Positions 45,493 through 57,179 of a stretch of 64,000 nucleotides of DNA are shown one piece after another. The position numbers were made by a program, and so were the translations under genes. Each line of letters begins with the position of its first letter. Position 1 is the first letter of the stretch. The notes below the pieces were generated by a model. That model did no database searches. It saw only the letters and a program-made list of their open reading frames with translations, and had not been told where the DNA came from. Location of the stretch: contig MNCI01008086.1 in the NCBI GenBank assembly GCA_015680685.1, positions 1,082,760 to 1,146,759 of the forward strand, in the 5' to 3' direction. The stretch comes from Gnetum montanum (Eukaryota; Streptophyta; Gnetopsida; Gnetales; Gnetaceae).

Positions 45493-46727
45493 GTGGTATA
45501 GGATCATGATGCTACTACATGGGTACGTGATGCTCGCCTTGAACATGTGCCAGTGGTGTCTTAGGCTTTGAATTAGACTTCATCCCTAAGTCATAAGTAT
45601 GCAAAGGGCTGACTGCTATAGAATGCCATGGTGGGATAGGAACATGCTCCTTAATGTCAGAAACAGGAGGAGTAGTAACCTCCTCAAAGACCTATCCATT
45701 GGAAGGAGATGGAATGCCAGCCATGTTCAAACTATTACACAAGTAAGAGAGGTTCCTTCCAAGATTCTTGATAGCTCGTGCAAAGGGTCAAAGAAGTTTC
45801 TTTAGTGACAAACTGATCTAGGCATCCATAGATTTTGATCTTTTTAACTATGGAGATGCTTCCTTCTTCTGCTTCTGTGATCTTGTGCTAGATCCTACTT
45901 TGTCTACATGTGGATCCTTCTTCTTAACATATTTCTTGAGAGTCCTCTTTTCTTTGAGTAAAGGCATATCCTGAATAGGTACACCCCTCTGATGGGTCAA
46001 CAAGCTAATAAGATAGGGATGCACAAGGATTCTTTCCTTGGAAAATAGACTCAGGATGTCCTAACAGAGTTTCTGTCCGAAATCTAATGGTAGTCCTATG
46101 AGAAGACAATAAAGCACATATGCTTATGGTGGCAGTAGATAACTATAACTTCCCCCTTTGAGCATAATGTTATACAATACTACAAGAAAAAAATGGTGGA
46201 AGCATCACAAGTCCTTAGGCTTCTTTCAACATGACCTCTTTCAAATGTAACATCCTTCCTAAATAATACATGATGAAATTCATCATATGCAATGGGCATG
46301 ATATCAGTAGAATAGAAGTTTCGCATGGAATCAATGGTTATCTCAAAAACATTAGGACTGGAGAATCGAAGGATTACATTCAAAACTTAGGGAGATACCT
46401 CAATGAGAATACCCCCAACCATGGAAGTGAATGCTCCAACAATAGCATTGGTAATGAGAATATTGCAATAAAATTCCCTAACTAAAACTTCAAGAACTAG
46501 AAATTTCATTGCATTGAAACTTTCCCAATTCAAAGCTTTGAAATAATCCATTAATGGAGCATTTCTATGAGTAAGGAAAGACAAAGATCATTTAGTAATG
46601 ATTCTTGTGATTCTTGTAGCTTCAAACTTGTGTTGTGCACTAGTACTATGGAATTGTGGCATGTAAGTACTGGAACTACCTCTGGCTTTCTTATTTTACA
46701 ATGCTGTAGATGTTCCAACCTTCTTGT
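45493..46727 (-). pseudogene. ORF2 of element DE, first part
   Basis: On the minus strand from about 46727 (GGCCCACAAGAAG, start-codon region changed). The shared blocks are REFYCNILITNAIVGAFTSM (about 46530), SSPNVFEITIDSM (about 46350) and DIMPIAYDEF (about 46300). It aligns with ORF2 of L and AM. Gypsy element F interrupts it at 45492; it continues from 35518. Confidence 0.65.
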
Positions 46728-46861
46728 GGGCCATCTCTAATAATATTTCTACTGACAATGGATCCCTAGTCATCTTTGTGGGATCAAACGAGAAAATATG
46801 ATAAGAAAATGGGCATTTTGACTTGAATAGCGATAGTGAATGAGGGCTTTGAATGAAAAAA

Positions 46862-47017
46862 AAGATGTCTTTTTTAGAGGGCAGACGTCTTTCCCATGTT
46901 TAAAATTCATAGAAGATGTATTTCATGTGTAATAGACTTCTTTCGTAAAAGTCACAAAAATTCAAAGAGATATCTTTGCTTATCAGAAGATGTCTTTTAT
47001 TTCGTGAAGATGTCTTT
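46862..47017 (-). promoter_or_regulatory. internal GATGTC array ahead of ORF2 (element DE)
   Basis: AAGATGTCTTT, AGACGTCT, GAAGATGTA, GAGATATC and two GAAGATGTC copies (plus-strand reading) cluster here, about 135 bp before the ORF2 start. The TATA position seen in L is degraded. The array is comparable to that in this element's own LTRs. Confidence 0.45.
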
Positions 47018-47039
47018 ACTAGAAATAGGATGGGGTTGG

Positions 47040-48960
47040 GAAAGGCTACCAATGGACTACTACACTATCAAAGTAATGGTATTCAAAGGACTAGAGAATG
47101 AGTTTTCTCCTTCAAGGATTCTCTTAATAACCAAACTTCTTCAATGTCTAAAGCATGGCTTCCTCTTACAAATTTGTTGATGAGAGTATCTTGATTTCCT
47201 TGATCTTGTAATTTAATTCTCCATTTTTTATTGGTTCCTTTGGTCTTTTGATTTGACATCTAGTCTTCCTTATGATCCTACATAAAATCCTTTCTTGATG
47301 CACTTTGATAAGACCAAGGAGTCCTATGATATGATCAATTATTTATATGATAACACTTAATAATGCAATCCCATTGTTTATGTCCTAACTTGTGACAATA
47401 ATAACACCTAATCCTCCTATAGTAGTATGAGAGATTAGGATGATCAAACCTTTTAGAACCTTTTTGAAAAATGGATGCTTCCTTTGATTTTTATGTATAG
47501 GATTTTACTTCCAAAGGATCATTTAGTTGTGTTGAGTTTATAGAAGGTGACTACTCTTGTGTGCAACATCCTAGACCATTCTTGTCATGTGAACTTCTTC
47601 CTTGTCCTAGTACCATTTGAAGGGAATCCTTTCCCTTTGCCAATCTTTCATTAATTAATTTGATGTCTACAACTTCCACTTTGGCCTATTTTAAGGATGA
47701 GGCTAGCTTTTCATTCTCAACCCTTAGGTTTAGAGTTGTTTAGTAAGTTCAAAAATAGTCAAATTCAACAAAGATACTTCTTAATCTTTAGACTTGACTT
47801 GTTTATTTAACTTATTGCAAAGACTTTGAAATGAAATAATCTCATTACATAAAAGATCAAACCATTCTTCATCATTAAGATCATCATATGATGAATTTGC
47901 ATTGTCATCAGTGAGGGCCATGTAGATGAGATGTGAATTTTTCCCATCATCCTCCACTTCTTTCTCACTCTGCTCCTCATCATTCCAACTTGTATAGCAG
48001 TTGGTTTTCTTTACCTCATCAGTGGATTTTTTCTTGGGCTACAACCTGAAATTACTAGAACATTTGGAGGCCATATGACCTCTTCCACCACAAATACAAC
48101 ATTCTATAGAAGAGAAGTCTAAGTTAGAATTAAAAATTTTTTTGCCTCTTTCTTTGCCTTTGAACTGATTGGATCTTTATTGATACGTCCTCTTTTTCTT
48201 TCTTGTTATTAGTCATTGTAGCTTCCTAGTGAGAAAGGCATTCTCATCTTCACTTCCATCATCATGCTCAATGAGCTCCTTCTCCTTGGAGGTAGTCTTT
48301 AGAACCATGGGTCTTTCTTGGATGGCACCTTCATTTATGAGATTCATTTCCTAGGTGATGAAAGTTCTTGAAGTTCTTCAAATTTCAGAGTTGAGAAATC
48401 TCTGATTTCTTCCATAGTAGTGACCTTAGATCTGAACTCTAGTTGAAGAGTTTTGACCATTTTGATGATGACATCACTCTCGAGCATATCTTTTCTAATA
48501 CCTCTAATAGCTACAACAATATCATTCACTCTAGAGAAGTAATCTTCTATTTTCTCACCTTCTATCATTTTGAGTTTATCATATTCACTTTGCAAAACTA
48601 ACAATTTATATTTTTTGACAATAGAGGTTTCTTCATAAGTAGCTTCTAAAGTTTGTCAAATTTCCTTGTCCATTTTACATCTTGTTACTCTATTAAATTT
48701 AGATTTATTCAAATCTCAATATAAATAATTATTTGCTTTTGAATCAAACATGAGCTTATCTTTCTACTATTGAATCCATTTGTTGCTAGGCTTGATGATG
48801 TTGGTGGAGCTATCAACAGGTACAGTGTAGCCTTCAAGGATTGACTCCCAAACTTAAAATTCCATGGATTTGAAGAATCCTTGCATTCTAGCTTTCCAAT
48901 AGGCAAAATAGAATCCATCAAACATGGGTGGTTTTGTATAAGATGTCCCCTCCATTATTC
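47040..48960 (-). pseudogene. Sirevirus-like gag of element DE, both zinc knuckles kept
   Basis: The N-terminal region (48960-48350) holds DYFSRVNDIVVAI and DVIIKMVKTLQLEF. The first knuckle near 48060-48102 reads C-C-I-C-G-G-R-G-H-M-A-S-K-C. A coiled-coil-like linker with several stops follows. The second knuckle near 47357-47398 reads C-Y-Y-C-H-K-L-G-H-K-Q-W-D-C. Both fit C-X2-C-X4-H-X4-C. It is the best copy for judging the domain order. No protease or integrase follows before ORF2. Confidence 0.8.
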
Positions 48961-48993
48961 ACTCTTTGAAGTTGATGATGAAGAAGAGTACCA

Positions 48994-49006
48994 GGCTTTG
49001 ATACCA
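48994..49006 (-). other. primer-binding site of element DE
   Basis: The minus strand reads TGGTATCAAAGCC, one transition from the initiator-Met site TGGTATCAGAGCC. Confidence 0.8.
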
Positions 49007-49010
49007 CTTG

Positions 49011-49033
49011 TGGATCATTGAACTTAGAAGTGN

Positions 49034-49065
<32 letters not shown>

Positions 49066-50148
49066 GTGCACGGGGTGAATAAAAAATCTCTGAGACAAAG
49101 CACACATCAAATTTAATGTGGCTTGCCAACTTGGTTAGTTCACACTTGAAGGGTAGTTCATAAGCACACCTCTGGACTTTGTTGCTCTCAAATGTGGTTT
49201 GAAGGGTAACACATCCTATACAAGCTCTAAGCTCCACTTTAAGGTGATTTGATGCTATGAAACCACTTAACCACACAAGGTCCTGACAAACTTAGAAAGT
49301 GGTTTCTAGGAGCCCACAACATTTTGAACGTGAGCTTCACTTTGGAGTGTTGTGGTGCTACACCAACACTCAATCCCGTAGGATCCCAACAAGCTCAAGC
49401 AAGATGCCTTCCCATAAGAATCACATCAACATGATAGGCCAACAAAAGAGAATAACAATTACAAGGGATGAATGTCACTAAAGTTTCTAATCCTCGTACT
49501 TGAGGTATAGTTGACATAGACCAATTACAACAAACAAAAGATTGTACAATGAGGAACAATAATGAATACAATGATTACTTGATGACTACACAATGATAAT
49601 ACAAAAGCTTGCACATTTACCAATGAGAATGATGTCTTCTTATAGCCACTATGATTCCAAATTCATCTTGGAACTCATGCAAAGGCTAGTTAATAGTCAT
49701 GGAAGACATGTTTTTCGTGACTAAGACATCTTTCTGCATTTGGCTTTCATTGTAAGAAGAGGTTTTCTTTTGCTGAAAGATGTCTTTCTGTAACTAGCCT
49801 TCATTTTGAGATGATGTATTTATTTGAGGAAATATGTCTTTCTCTTTAGAAAGACATCTACTATTTTATAAAGCTATCTTCTCCTATGCTATCTTTAATT
49901 CTATGAAGACATCTTTTGTTTCTTGGAGACTTGTTCACCTTCCTTTGCACTTTGAATTCTTCATTCCTTGTCTAATCTCTTGAACTTCCTCATGTATTCG
50001 TTGTCTCATTCCTAGGTCTTGATGATGTCAAATTTGCTTGTAAGTCCTTGTCCACACTCTTTCTGTACAAACACAATTAGCCACAAAAATATATAAGCAT
50101 CCTTGTACTCCATTTTACTTAATGTTTTAACACACTAAAAGGTCAACA
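49011..50148 (-). repeat. 5' LTR of element DE
   Basis: It starts TGTTGACC at 50148 and ends near GATCCA at 49011 (minus strand). The GACATC/GATGTC array is at 49631-49925. It contains N 49033 and a 31-base G run (49034-49064), where related LTRs have a short C-rich stretch on the sense strand. Confidence 0.85.
49034..49064. repeat. poly-G run (31 G) next to an N
   Basis: A homopolymer immediately after N 49033. On the element's sense strand it expands an existing ACCCC-type stretch. It is possibly a sequencing or gap artefact. Confidence 0.9.
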
Positions 50149-51160
50149 ATTGTCCTTCTATCAAGAAGGCTTTAAAGGCGTTTAGCAAAAAAGGGTAAGA
50201 GCTTATATTAACAAGGACCCAACCAATCCAAAAATAAAGGTAAGGACAAAGGTAAGAATTTTTCAAACTCTAAGTTTGATTTGTTTTCAATACAATGTTG
50301 GATATATGGGGGAAGAGGCCATGTGGCTTCATATGTTCTAGTAATGATAGATTGAGTGGACTGATAGGAATAATATGGATATGAAAAAGACCAACTTGTG
50401 CACAAGTTGGGATGATGAAGAATCAAGTGAAGAAGAAATGGATCATGATATAAAATATTGACATCTCATCTGTATGGCTTTCACAGATGACAATGCTAGC
50501 ATCTTAGATGATGATCAATTTGAAAATGATGAAGAAAGATATGATCTCTTATGCAAGGAACTTCTATCTTTTCAAATTATTTGTGTAAAGTTAGATAAGT
50601 AACTAAAAATAAAGGATCAAGATATTTCTTCACTAAATATAAAGATGTTAGAACTCACAAATGAAATCTTGGACTTAAGGGATGAGAATGAAAAAATAAC
50701 CTTATCTTATGAGCAGGCTAAGGGAAAACTTACAAATACTAGACTTTTTAATGAAAGTTTGGTCAAAAGAAAGGATTCTCTTCAAATAGTTCTTGGGCAA
50801 GGAATAAGTCCAACTAATAAAAGTGAACTAGGTTGATGTCAACAAGAAGAATAATCCCCACAAAAAGCATCAGAATAAGAGGCTCCTTTAAAGACTAAGG
50901 TAACTACTAGAACTCCATTTAGCCAAAAGGTAATTTCAAGATCCAATAACTTTTATCCAAATAAAATGGTTAGGTGCTATTACTACAATAAATTTGGACA
51001 TAAGAAATGGGATTGTAATTTCAAGTATTATCATATGAATACATAGACATATCATAGAGCTCCTTGGTTTTATCAAAATGTGTCTAGAAATGAAGTTGTG
51101 TAGGATAACAAGATAAAAGACAAGGGAATGAGAAAGATATGAAGAATTAAGAAGAAGGAT
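50149..51160 (+). pseudogene. Sirevirus-like gag of element AM, second part
   Basis: It resumes the frame cut at 33561. The first knuckle (50296-50337) has its second Cys changed to Tyr. An open 63-residue stretch at 50645-50836 has heptad-like Leu/Ile spacing, as in a coiled coil. The second knuckle (50974-51015) reads C-Y-Y-Y-N-K-F-G-H-K-K-W-D-C, again with the second Cys lost. The family-shared end PWFYQNVS is near 51060. No pol follows. Confidence 0.78.
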
Positions 51161-51404
51161 GATGATAATAAGAAAATCCTCTTAAATGATTTTATCAAAG
51201 GAAGCCAGTCTTTAAAAATAGATGAAATTTGTATAAGAGGAGATACCTCAAGAGAGGGATCTCATTCTTAAGGTTCCAAGATAAATCTTCCTCCTCTTCA
51301 ATAGGGAAGGTAACTAGAGGTAAGTTTTTGATTTACCATTTTTTAAGACTATAATCCTTGGTAGCCATCCTTGAGTCTTATCTTGATGAAACCCACCTAG
51401 TTGA

Positions 51405-51590
51405 GATATCTTCTTAAAGATATCTACTATGAGATTTCTACTTTTCAAAAGAGATGTCTACTTGTCAAATGAGATGTCTACCTATGTTTCATTTTGTCAT
51501 TGCAAAGACATGTAGTTCTCAAAGGAGATGTCTACCTATTTTTTAAAAGTGCAGTGTAGACATATATCTTTCAAAGGAGACATCTATATT
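51405..51590 (+). promoter_or_regulatory. internal GATGTC array ahead of ORF2 (element AM)
   Basis: At least three GAGATGTCTAC copies (about 51453, 51471, 51522) plus AGATATC, AGACAT and GAGACATC variants. A degenerate TATA (ATTACATAAATCC) follows near 51620, where element L has GCTATATAAACC. ORF2 begins about 50 bp later. Confidence 0.5.
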
Positions 51591-51674
51591 TTCATTTAAA
51601 ACCTTCATTTAGCACTATTACATAAATCCAATCCCTCATTTCTCATTCATCCAAGCATAGAAGTCCAAGGGGAG

Positions 51675-52392
51675 ATGACCAGGGTTTTAGCAACAGCTAT
51701 GAGTTATGCTATTTCTTCAACTTCCATGGTTTACAAGAAGGTAGCAACATTAAGGATGCCACCTAAGAAGAGCAAGAAGTCAAAAGGAGCTTTCTTTAGT
51801 ACTACCAATACATACAATCCTCAATTCAGATCAGTTAGCACCCAACACCGATTTGAGATAATTGGACTTATTTCTATTGTCTCTGAACGTTCTCTTTCTT
51901 TCCCATAACATAGAAAAAAGGAGTTTATGAGTTTCTTCTAAGTATTAAATTGGTCTACTTTCATTTCTATTAATTTTTATGTGCTAAAAATTCTATTAGA
52001 GAATTTTATTGTAACATTGTCATTATAAATGCTTCTGTTGGAGCCTTTACTACTATGGTTGAGGATTTTCTTATAAATGTTTCTCCTGAAGTTGTTAATG
52101 ATATTCTTGGAATTTCTAGTGCTAATGTGTTTTGAGTTACCATTCACTTTATGAGTGAAAATTTTATGAATGGTATAATTCCTATATCCTAAGATGAGTT
52201 TTGTGATGCCTTATTTGGGGAGTTAGTATCTTGATGTAGTGGGAGGATTTATAGAAGTTAGATGGCCCTTAATGCTTCCATCATCTTCCTCATTGTTTTA
52301 TACAACAACATTGTAGAAGGTGGAAGCTATAATTATTTATTGCTAACCCAAGTGTTTATTCTCTACTATCTTCTCACAAGACAACCCTGTAC
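51675..52392 (+). pseudogene. ORF2 of element AM, part 1
   Basis: It aligns with element L: an MTRVLATAMSYAISS start region, a KKVATLRMPPKKSKKSKGAF basic stretch, then VSPEVVNDILGISSANVF near 52085 and NASIIFLIVLY near 52272. It breaks off near 52392, where a segment of different composition begins, and resumes at about 54756. Confidence 0.62.
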
Positions 52393-54755
52393 TGTCCAAA
52401 ATTGTTGGTGAGAGGCTGGAATGAACGCACATCGAGAGATCTACAGATGAAACAGTAAGACCCTGCCTTCGCCTGAGGGTAAGCTGGAAATCAACAGAGG
52501 CAGAGTTCCTTGAATGCTCCGCATGCAGATCAAATGAGGACTTCCCCAAATGTACGCAATTGCGATGCGTTGGGTTATACGTAAAAAAATGCAAAACTGA
52601 ACGTAAACGAATGAAAATGAATGTAAACTATATAAATGATAAATAATGAAAACAACAAAAATGTGAACAGGAACAATAATGTAAACTGTAGGAATCTGGC
52701 AATAATGCAAATTTTTTGTATTGATAAAAAATTAGAATATGCACCGATCAGAACGTAGTTGCAGAGTGGTCGCAAGGCGGACGTTTAGCCCCGATGGATG
52801 AGAACGGATGCTGGGAAGATTGCAGGTTTTGGATTGTAGGTGTACAACGTCCAAGCTTGAATGAAGCCCAACATATGAGATTGATGCCCAGATTTCTTAA
52901 TTTTTTAAGATTCCCATTTTTTGAACCTTGATCTAGTGGAAAAATAGAAGATTTATAGGATTTTAGTCGCGAGATTCAGATCTAGGAGAAGATCAGTGGT
53001 TGTGGGGTGAGAAAACTTCAGATCAGGTGACAGGTGTGTGCATTGACCAGATGCACAAAATGTTATAATGTATAGTGTGCAGCGTGACCAAGATCTCTTA
53101 CATTGATGTGTGTAATCCATAGTGTAAGAGCTTGATACGCTAAAAAATGCAAAATGTACAAAGAATGTTAAAGTACAAGAGTGGATCTAGATGTCTGGCC
53201 TCCGGATCTATAGATCTATGCTATTTTTGCTCCAGCAAGGTCTTCAGCATGTGTGGATCTAGCTCTGGCATGTCTGCAGTGTGTCCTGGTGTCAACGTCT
53301 GGCATCCAGCGTCCAGCGTATGAAAGTGTTTACGCTGCTGGAAGCATGTTAGCGTGACTAACAGCGTATGACCTAAAAAAACTACATTTTGAGCCTGTTT
53401 TTGACCTGTGAGACCCATTTTCAGAGTGGATCTACATGCCATGTATCAGGAGGGTTCTATGTGCCAAATTTGGGCTAATTTAGATGTCATTTTGGCCTTG
53501 TTTTGGTTGATGACGCTGGGCATTACACTGTGCAATGTCTGCAAAGTAACTCCAGCGTCACCAAGTCAAAATGGCACATTTGAGGCCCAAATTTTAATTT
53601 TTTGGAGGCTAAGAGCTACTAGAGACCTTGGTGAAGGTCATGGGGGGTCCTTATTCTTGATTTTGACATATTTTGGCTCAGTTTTGGGGCTCCAAAATTT
53701 GGTGACGCTGACCCTTACGCTGTGCAGCGTTTGAAAAGTAACCCCAGCGTTACCAAGTCAAAATGGCATATTTGAGGCCCAAATTTTGATTTTCTAGAGG
53801 TTTTGAGCTATTGGAGACCTTGGTAAAGGTCATGGGGGGTCCTTGTGCTTGATTTCAGCCTGTTTTAGCTTAGTTTTAGGGCTCCAAAAGTTGGTGATGT
53901 TGACCCTTACGCTATGCAGCGTCTAAAAAATAACCCTAGCATCACCAAGTCAAAATGGCATATTTGAGGCCACAATTTTGATTTTCTAGAGGCTAGGAGC
54001 TTTTAGAGACCTTGGTGAAGGTCATGGGGGGTCCTTGTGCTTGATTTTGGCCTATTTTGGCTCTGTTTCAGGGCTCCAAAAGTTGGTGGCGCTGACCCTT
54101 ACGTTGTGCAGCGTTTGAAAAATAACCCCAGCGTCACCAAGTCAAAATGGCATATTTGAGGCCCAAATTTTGATTTTCTAGAGGCTGGGAGCTACTAGGG
54201 ACCTTGGCTAAGGTCATGGGGGGTCCTTGTGCTCGATTTTGGCCTGTTTTGGCTTAGTTTCGAGGCTCCAAAACTTGGTGACGCTAACCCTTACGCTATG
54301 CAGCGTCTGAAAAGTAACCCCAACGTCACCAAGTCAAAATGGCATATTTGAGGCCCAAATTTTGATTTTCTGGAGGCTAGGAGATACTAGGGACCTTGGT
54401 GAAGGTCATGGGGAGTTCTTGTGCCTAATTTTAGCTTGTTTTGACTCAGTTTCAGGGCTCCAAAAGTTGGTGACGTTGATGCTTACGCTGTGCAGCGTAA
54501 GCTACAGTGTGACCAAACTTTACTTAGCCAAAACCAAGCATTTTGACCTGAAAAATTTTGATTCTAGATGCCAGAAGTTGGTGCAGTAACTTGTGAGTTC
54601 CAAGGGGACCTTTCCTATTGAATCATGAACCATCGGGGCTATTTCGGAGGCCTCCATGCTGTATTCATGCTTGGGTAGCTGCATGACTTAGCTTGAATCT
54701 TATTTGAAAGTGCTAGGCCAAAATTTTGTGGTGTTTTCAAACCCTAATCTCTACC
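52393..54755. mobile_element. foreign 2.36-kb segment inside ORF2 of AM
   Basis: Alignment with ORF2 of L stops at about 52392 and restarts at about 54756 (MMGLFTKERILGHP). The segment is richer in GC and CpG than the element, has no recognised protein and carries the 192-bp tandem repeat. Neither clear terminal inverted repeats nor a clean target duplication was found, so its class is open. Both boundaries are approximate. Confidence 0.6.
53430..54600. repeat. 192-bp tandem repeat, about six units
   Basis: The word CCTTGG recurs at 53626, 53818, 54010, 54202 and 54394, exactly 192 bp each time, and whole units align. A diverged unit is at each end. Each unit contains ACGCT(G/A)TGCAGCGT, a near-perfect inverted repeat (about 53715, 53907, 54099, 54292, 54485), followed by AACCCCAGCGTCACCAAGTC. 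The period is a multiple of three, but one frame always has TGA after LCSV. Confidence 0.92.
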
Positions 54756-55735
54756 AAGACATGATGGGTTTGTTCACCAAGGAGAGAATACTTGGGCATC
54801 CTCACCTCGTTAGTTTGCTAATTTACAGAGATGTGCTCTCATTTTAAACATGTCTTTACTTAAAGATAAGATGAGCCTTGATAAGTACTCAAAAAAGAGG
54901 AGCTTCACCCATATTGATGAGGTAGAAACTAGCACTAGGCCACAAAAGTTCTAAAAGAAGAGAGATACATCACCATCTTGGGCCTCTCTTTAGTTAAGAA
55001 GGTCCAAATCAGCTAGCAACCAAATGAGATCTTTACTAAAGAAGCTGCTTAAGCCATTTTCTTGTACCTTAGGGATGATTGGCAAGAACCTCTCTTACCT
55101 TCGTAAGAGAGAGAACATAGTCAAAGTACTTCTTCCTCTTGATGGATAGTAATTTTAGGAGATCACCACTCCTTCCATTTTATACTAGGAGGAGGACCTT
55201 CCTATGTCACTCAAACATTTAGCAATAGTTGGGCCTTCCCAGGCATATGACTTAGGAAATGCCTTTCATTTAGACAAGCCTAATGCATCACCAGCACATG
55301 TCTAGGGGGAGCTTCCTGATCCCATGTAGCCTAGATCTAGCTCTCATTGTTTAAATGATGCTCCAAAGACATTTTAGTACTAGGCTATGGAGAGCATCTT
55401 TGGGACTTCCTATGAGTGGAGACCTGATGATCCCATCACCTATCAGAGGAAGGGTGCTTCCCCATCCTCTTAATAGGCTTCATCCTAGCAAGATCCATCA
55501 GCTTCATCTTGCTTTTGAGGAAAGATTTGTCCATAGAGAGATCTTGTGTAGGTACCATCTTTAGATGATGATGATGAGCAGCATGTCTCTAGTGCAAGTA
55601 CCAGTAGTGGTGATGATGATGAGGAGACTTATAGACCTTCACATGTTGTAACTGCTTCCAATGAGGATTCAAATGATGCATTTGAGGTTAGTAAATAGCC
55701 CCTTTGGGAAATATCTCCTTTTTGATGATGTCCAA
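54756..55735 (+). pseudogene. ORF2 of element AM, part 2
   Basis: It continues GLFTKERILGHPHLVSLLIY, then a Lys/Arg/Ser-rich region, a MESIFGTSYEW block near 55388 and an acidic Asp/Ser end near 55565-55680. It aligns with 57180-58070 of L. Several stops occur. Confidence 0.6.
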
Positions 55736-56158
55736 AAAAGGGAGACTAGTACAATTTTTTAATGATCTAGATTATGCACATATGTGGATTTTATACATGA
55801 TTGAGGATGATGTGGATTATGCACATTTATGGTTTTTATAGATGATTAAGGATATATTAGTGACTATATGTATTATGATACTATGGACGATTTATGAATA
55901 GATTATGGATGTTTATTTTGTTATATTTTTTTGGAGGTAGGGTTTACCTTAATAGTATTGTTAAAGATATCTTATTTTTCATTTTATTTTCACTTGATAG
56001 CTATTCTATGCCTCGAGACTTTGAGCCTTACCTAGTAATAACCTTGGCTACCATTAGAATTCATACGTCTTAAAAGGCTTTATTAATTACTATTATTTAT
56101 ACTATCAATTATCTAACCCATTTTCTTAAGTTTTGGACATCACCAAAAAAGGGGAGAT
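55731..56158 (+). other. polypurine tracts (two copies) and 3' non-coding end of AM
   Basis: TCCAAAAAAGGGAGACT is at 55731-55747 and CACCAAAAAAGGGGAGAT at 56140-56157, the second just before the LTR. Repeated polypurine tracts are, as I recall, a Sirevirus trait. Confidence 0.6.
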
Positions 56159-57179
56159 TATTGACCTTTTTGTATGTCAAAACCGTAAGGATTATGAAGA
56201 ACATAAGTTGTTTCTAGTGTATGATGATTAGGTAGGGCATGGATGAGAAATAATGAGGACTCCATTAGCAAGATGAGAACATGGATGAAAATGAAGGCTA
56301 CAAGTCCAATGAAGATGCTTTGAAGATTTGGAAGAAGAAAAATTGACTGGAAAAGCCTTAGGAATTAAACCTTAAAAGTTGAGGAGATGTCTACTATTTT
56401 TAGGAGATGTCTCCATTTCAAAGTAGACATCTTTCAAGAGATGTCCCATCTTAGAATGAGATGTATCTCCAAAATTAAGGTAGATATTAGATAGATGTCC
56501 CAACTTCGAAGGAGACCTCTATAGTAGTTGTTGCATGAATTCTAAAGCATTTTTGAAAACTCCAAAGCTATAAGAAGACATAAAATTCTTGGGAATAAAT
56601 AATTGTTATTCACATCAAAGCAATCATTATCATATCTATGCTCTTGTACTCTTGTCCTTTATTGTCACATCATTTTCTTGGTTGTATGTTAATTGTATGT
56701 TGAATTGAGCTTCAACAACAAGAACTTGTAATTTTAGTTACATTCTTTCCTTGTATATTTTCTTTTTATTGTTGTCCTTTGAGTTTGATGTGCTTCTTGA
56801 GAGAAGGAATCCCTATTAAGCTTGTTAGGATCCTATAGGATTGAGTGCTTTTGTAGTGCCAAAACACTACGAAGTGGAGCTTAATTTTGTAAAGGTTGTA
56901 AGATCCTTGAAACCATATTCTAAGCTTGTTAGGACCCTACAAGGTTAAGTGGTTTCATAGTGATGAAGAACTTTGATGTAGAGCTTAGTGCTTGTACAAG
57001 GTGTGGTGCTCTTCAAACCACATTTGATAGAGAAACAAAGTCTACAGGTGTGCACAAATTCTACTCTTTGAGTGTGGAAGTACCCAAGTTGGGGAACCAT
57101 GTAAAATTTTTTGTTGTGTGGTAGGTACAATTTTAATTGGAAACTTATTCATCCCCTCCTTCTAAGTTCTTGATCCTCA
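56159..57179 (+). repeat. 3' LTR of element AM (1021 bp)
   Basis: It starts TATTGACC (TGTTGACC with one transition) and ends TTGATCCTCA. The GATGTC array is at about 56387-56522, TATA-like CTATAAG near 56568. The CCCTA duplication and resumed ORF2 of element L follow. Confidence 0.85.

Larger units (their letters stand above)
33562..50148 (-). mobile_element. pol-less Sirevirus-like LTR element DE, split by gypsy element F
   Basis: On the minus strand: 5' LTR 50148-49011, primer site 49006-48994, gag, internal array, ORF2 (46727-45493), insertion of F with perfect GTGGT duplication, ORF2 end from 35518, polypurine tracts and 3' LTR 34752-33562. Flanks are ATTTT (33557-33561) and ATTGT (50149-50153). 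ORF2 continues across F in alignment with AM (ATGGAGAGTATCTTTGG here, ATGGAGAGCATCTTTGG in AM). Net length is about 6.6 kb. Confidence 0.82.
31824..57179 (+). mobile_element. pol-less Sirevirus-like LTR element AM, split by DE
   Basis: 5' LTR 31824-32827, primer site 32830-32842, gag 32880-33561. Element DE is inserted here (flanks ATTTT/ATTGT). Gag continues at 50149, then the internal array, ORF2, polypurine tracts and 3' LTR 56159-57179. Flanks are CCCTT (31819-31823) and CCCTA (57180-57184). Gag resumes in alignment with element L across the insertion. Net length is about 6.4 kb without the 2.4-kb segment inside ORF2. Confidence 0.82.

Noticed and set aside
48918-49276. Proline-rich frames on the minus strand
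   Set aside because: Translation of the poly-G run and N in an LTR.
53408-53734. 108-codon frame in the tandem repeat as a repeat protein
   Set aside because: The same frame has a TGA at the same place in the units, so the array is not a continuous coding repeat.
53430-54600. CRISPR-like array
   Set aside because: Units are 192 bp tandem repeats without unique spacers, in a plant nuclear context.
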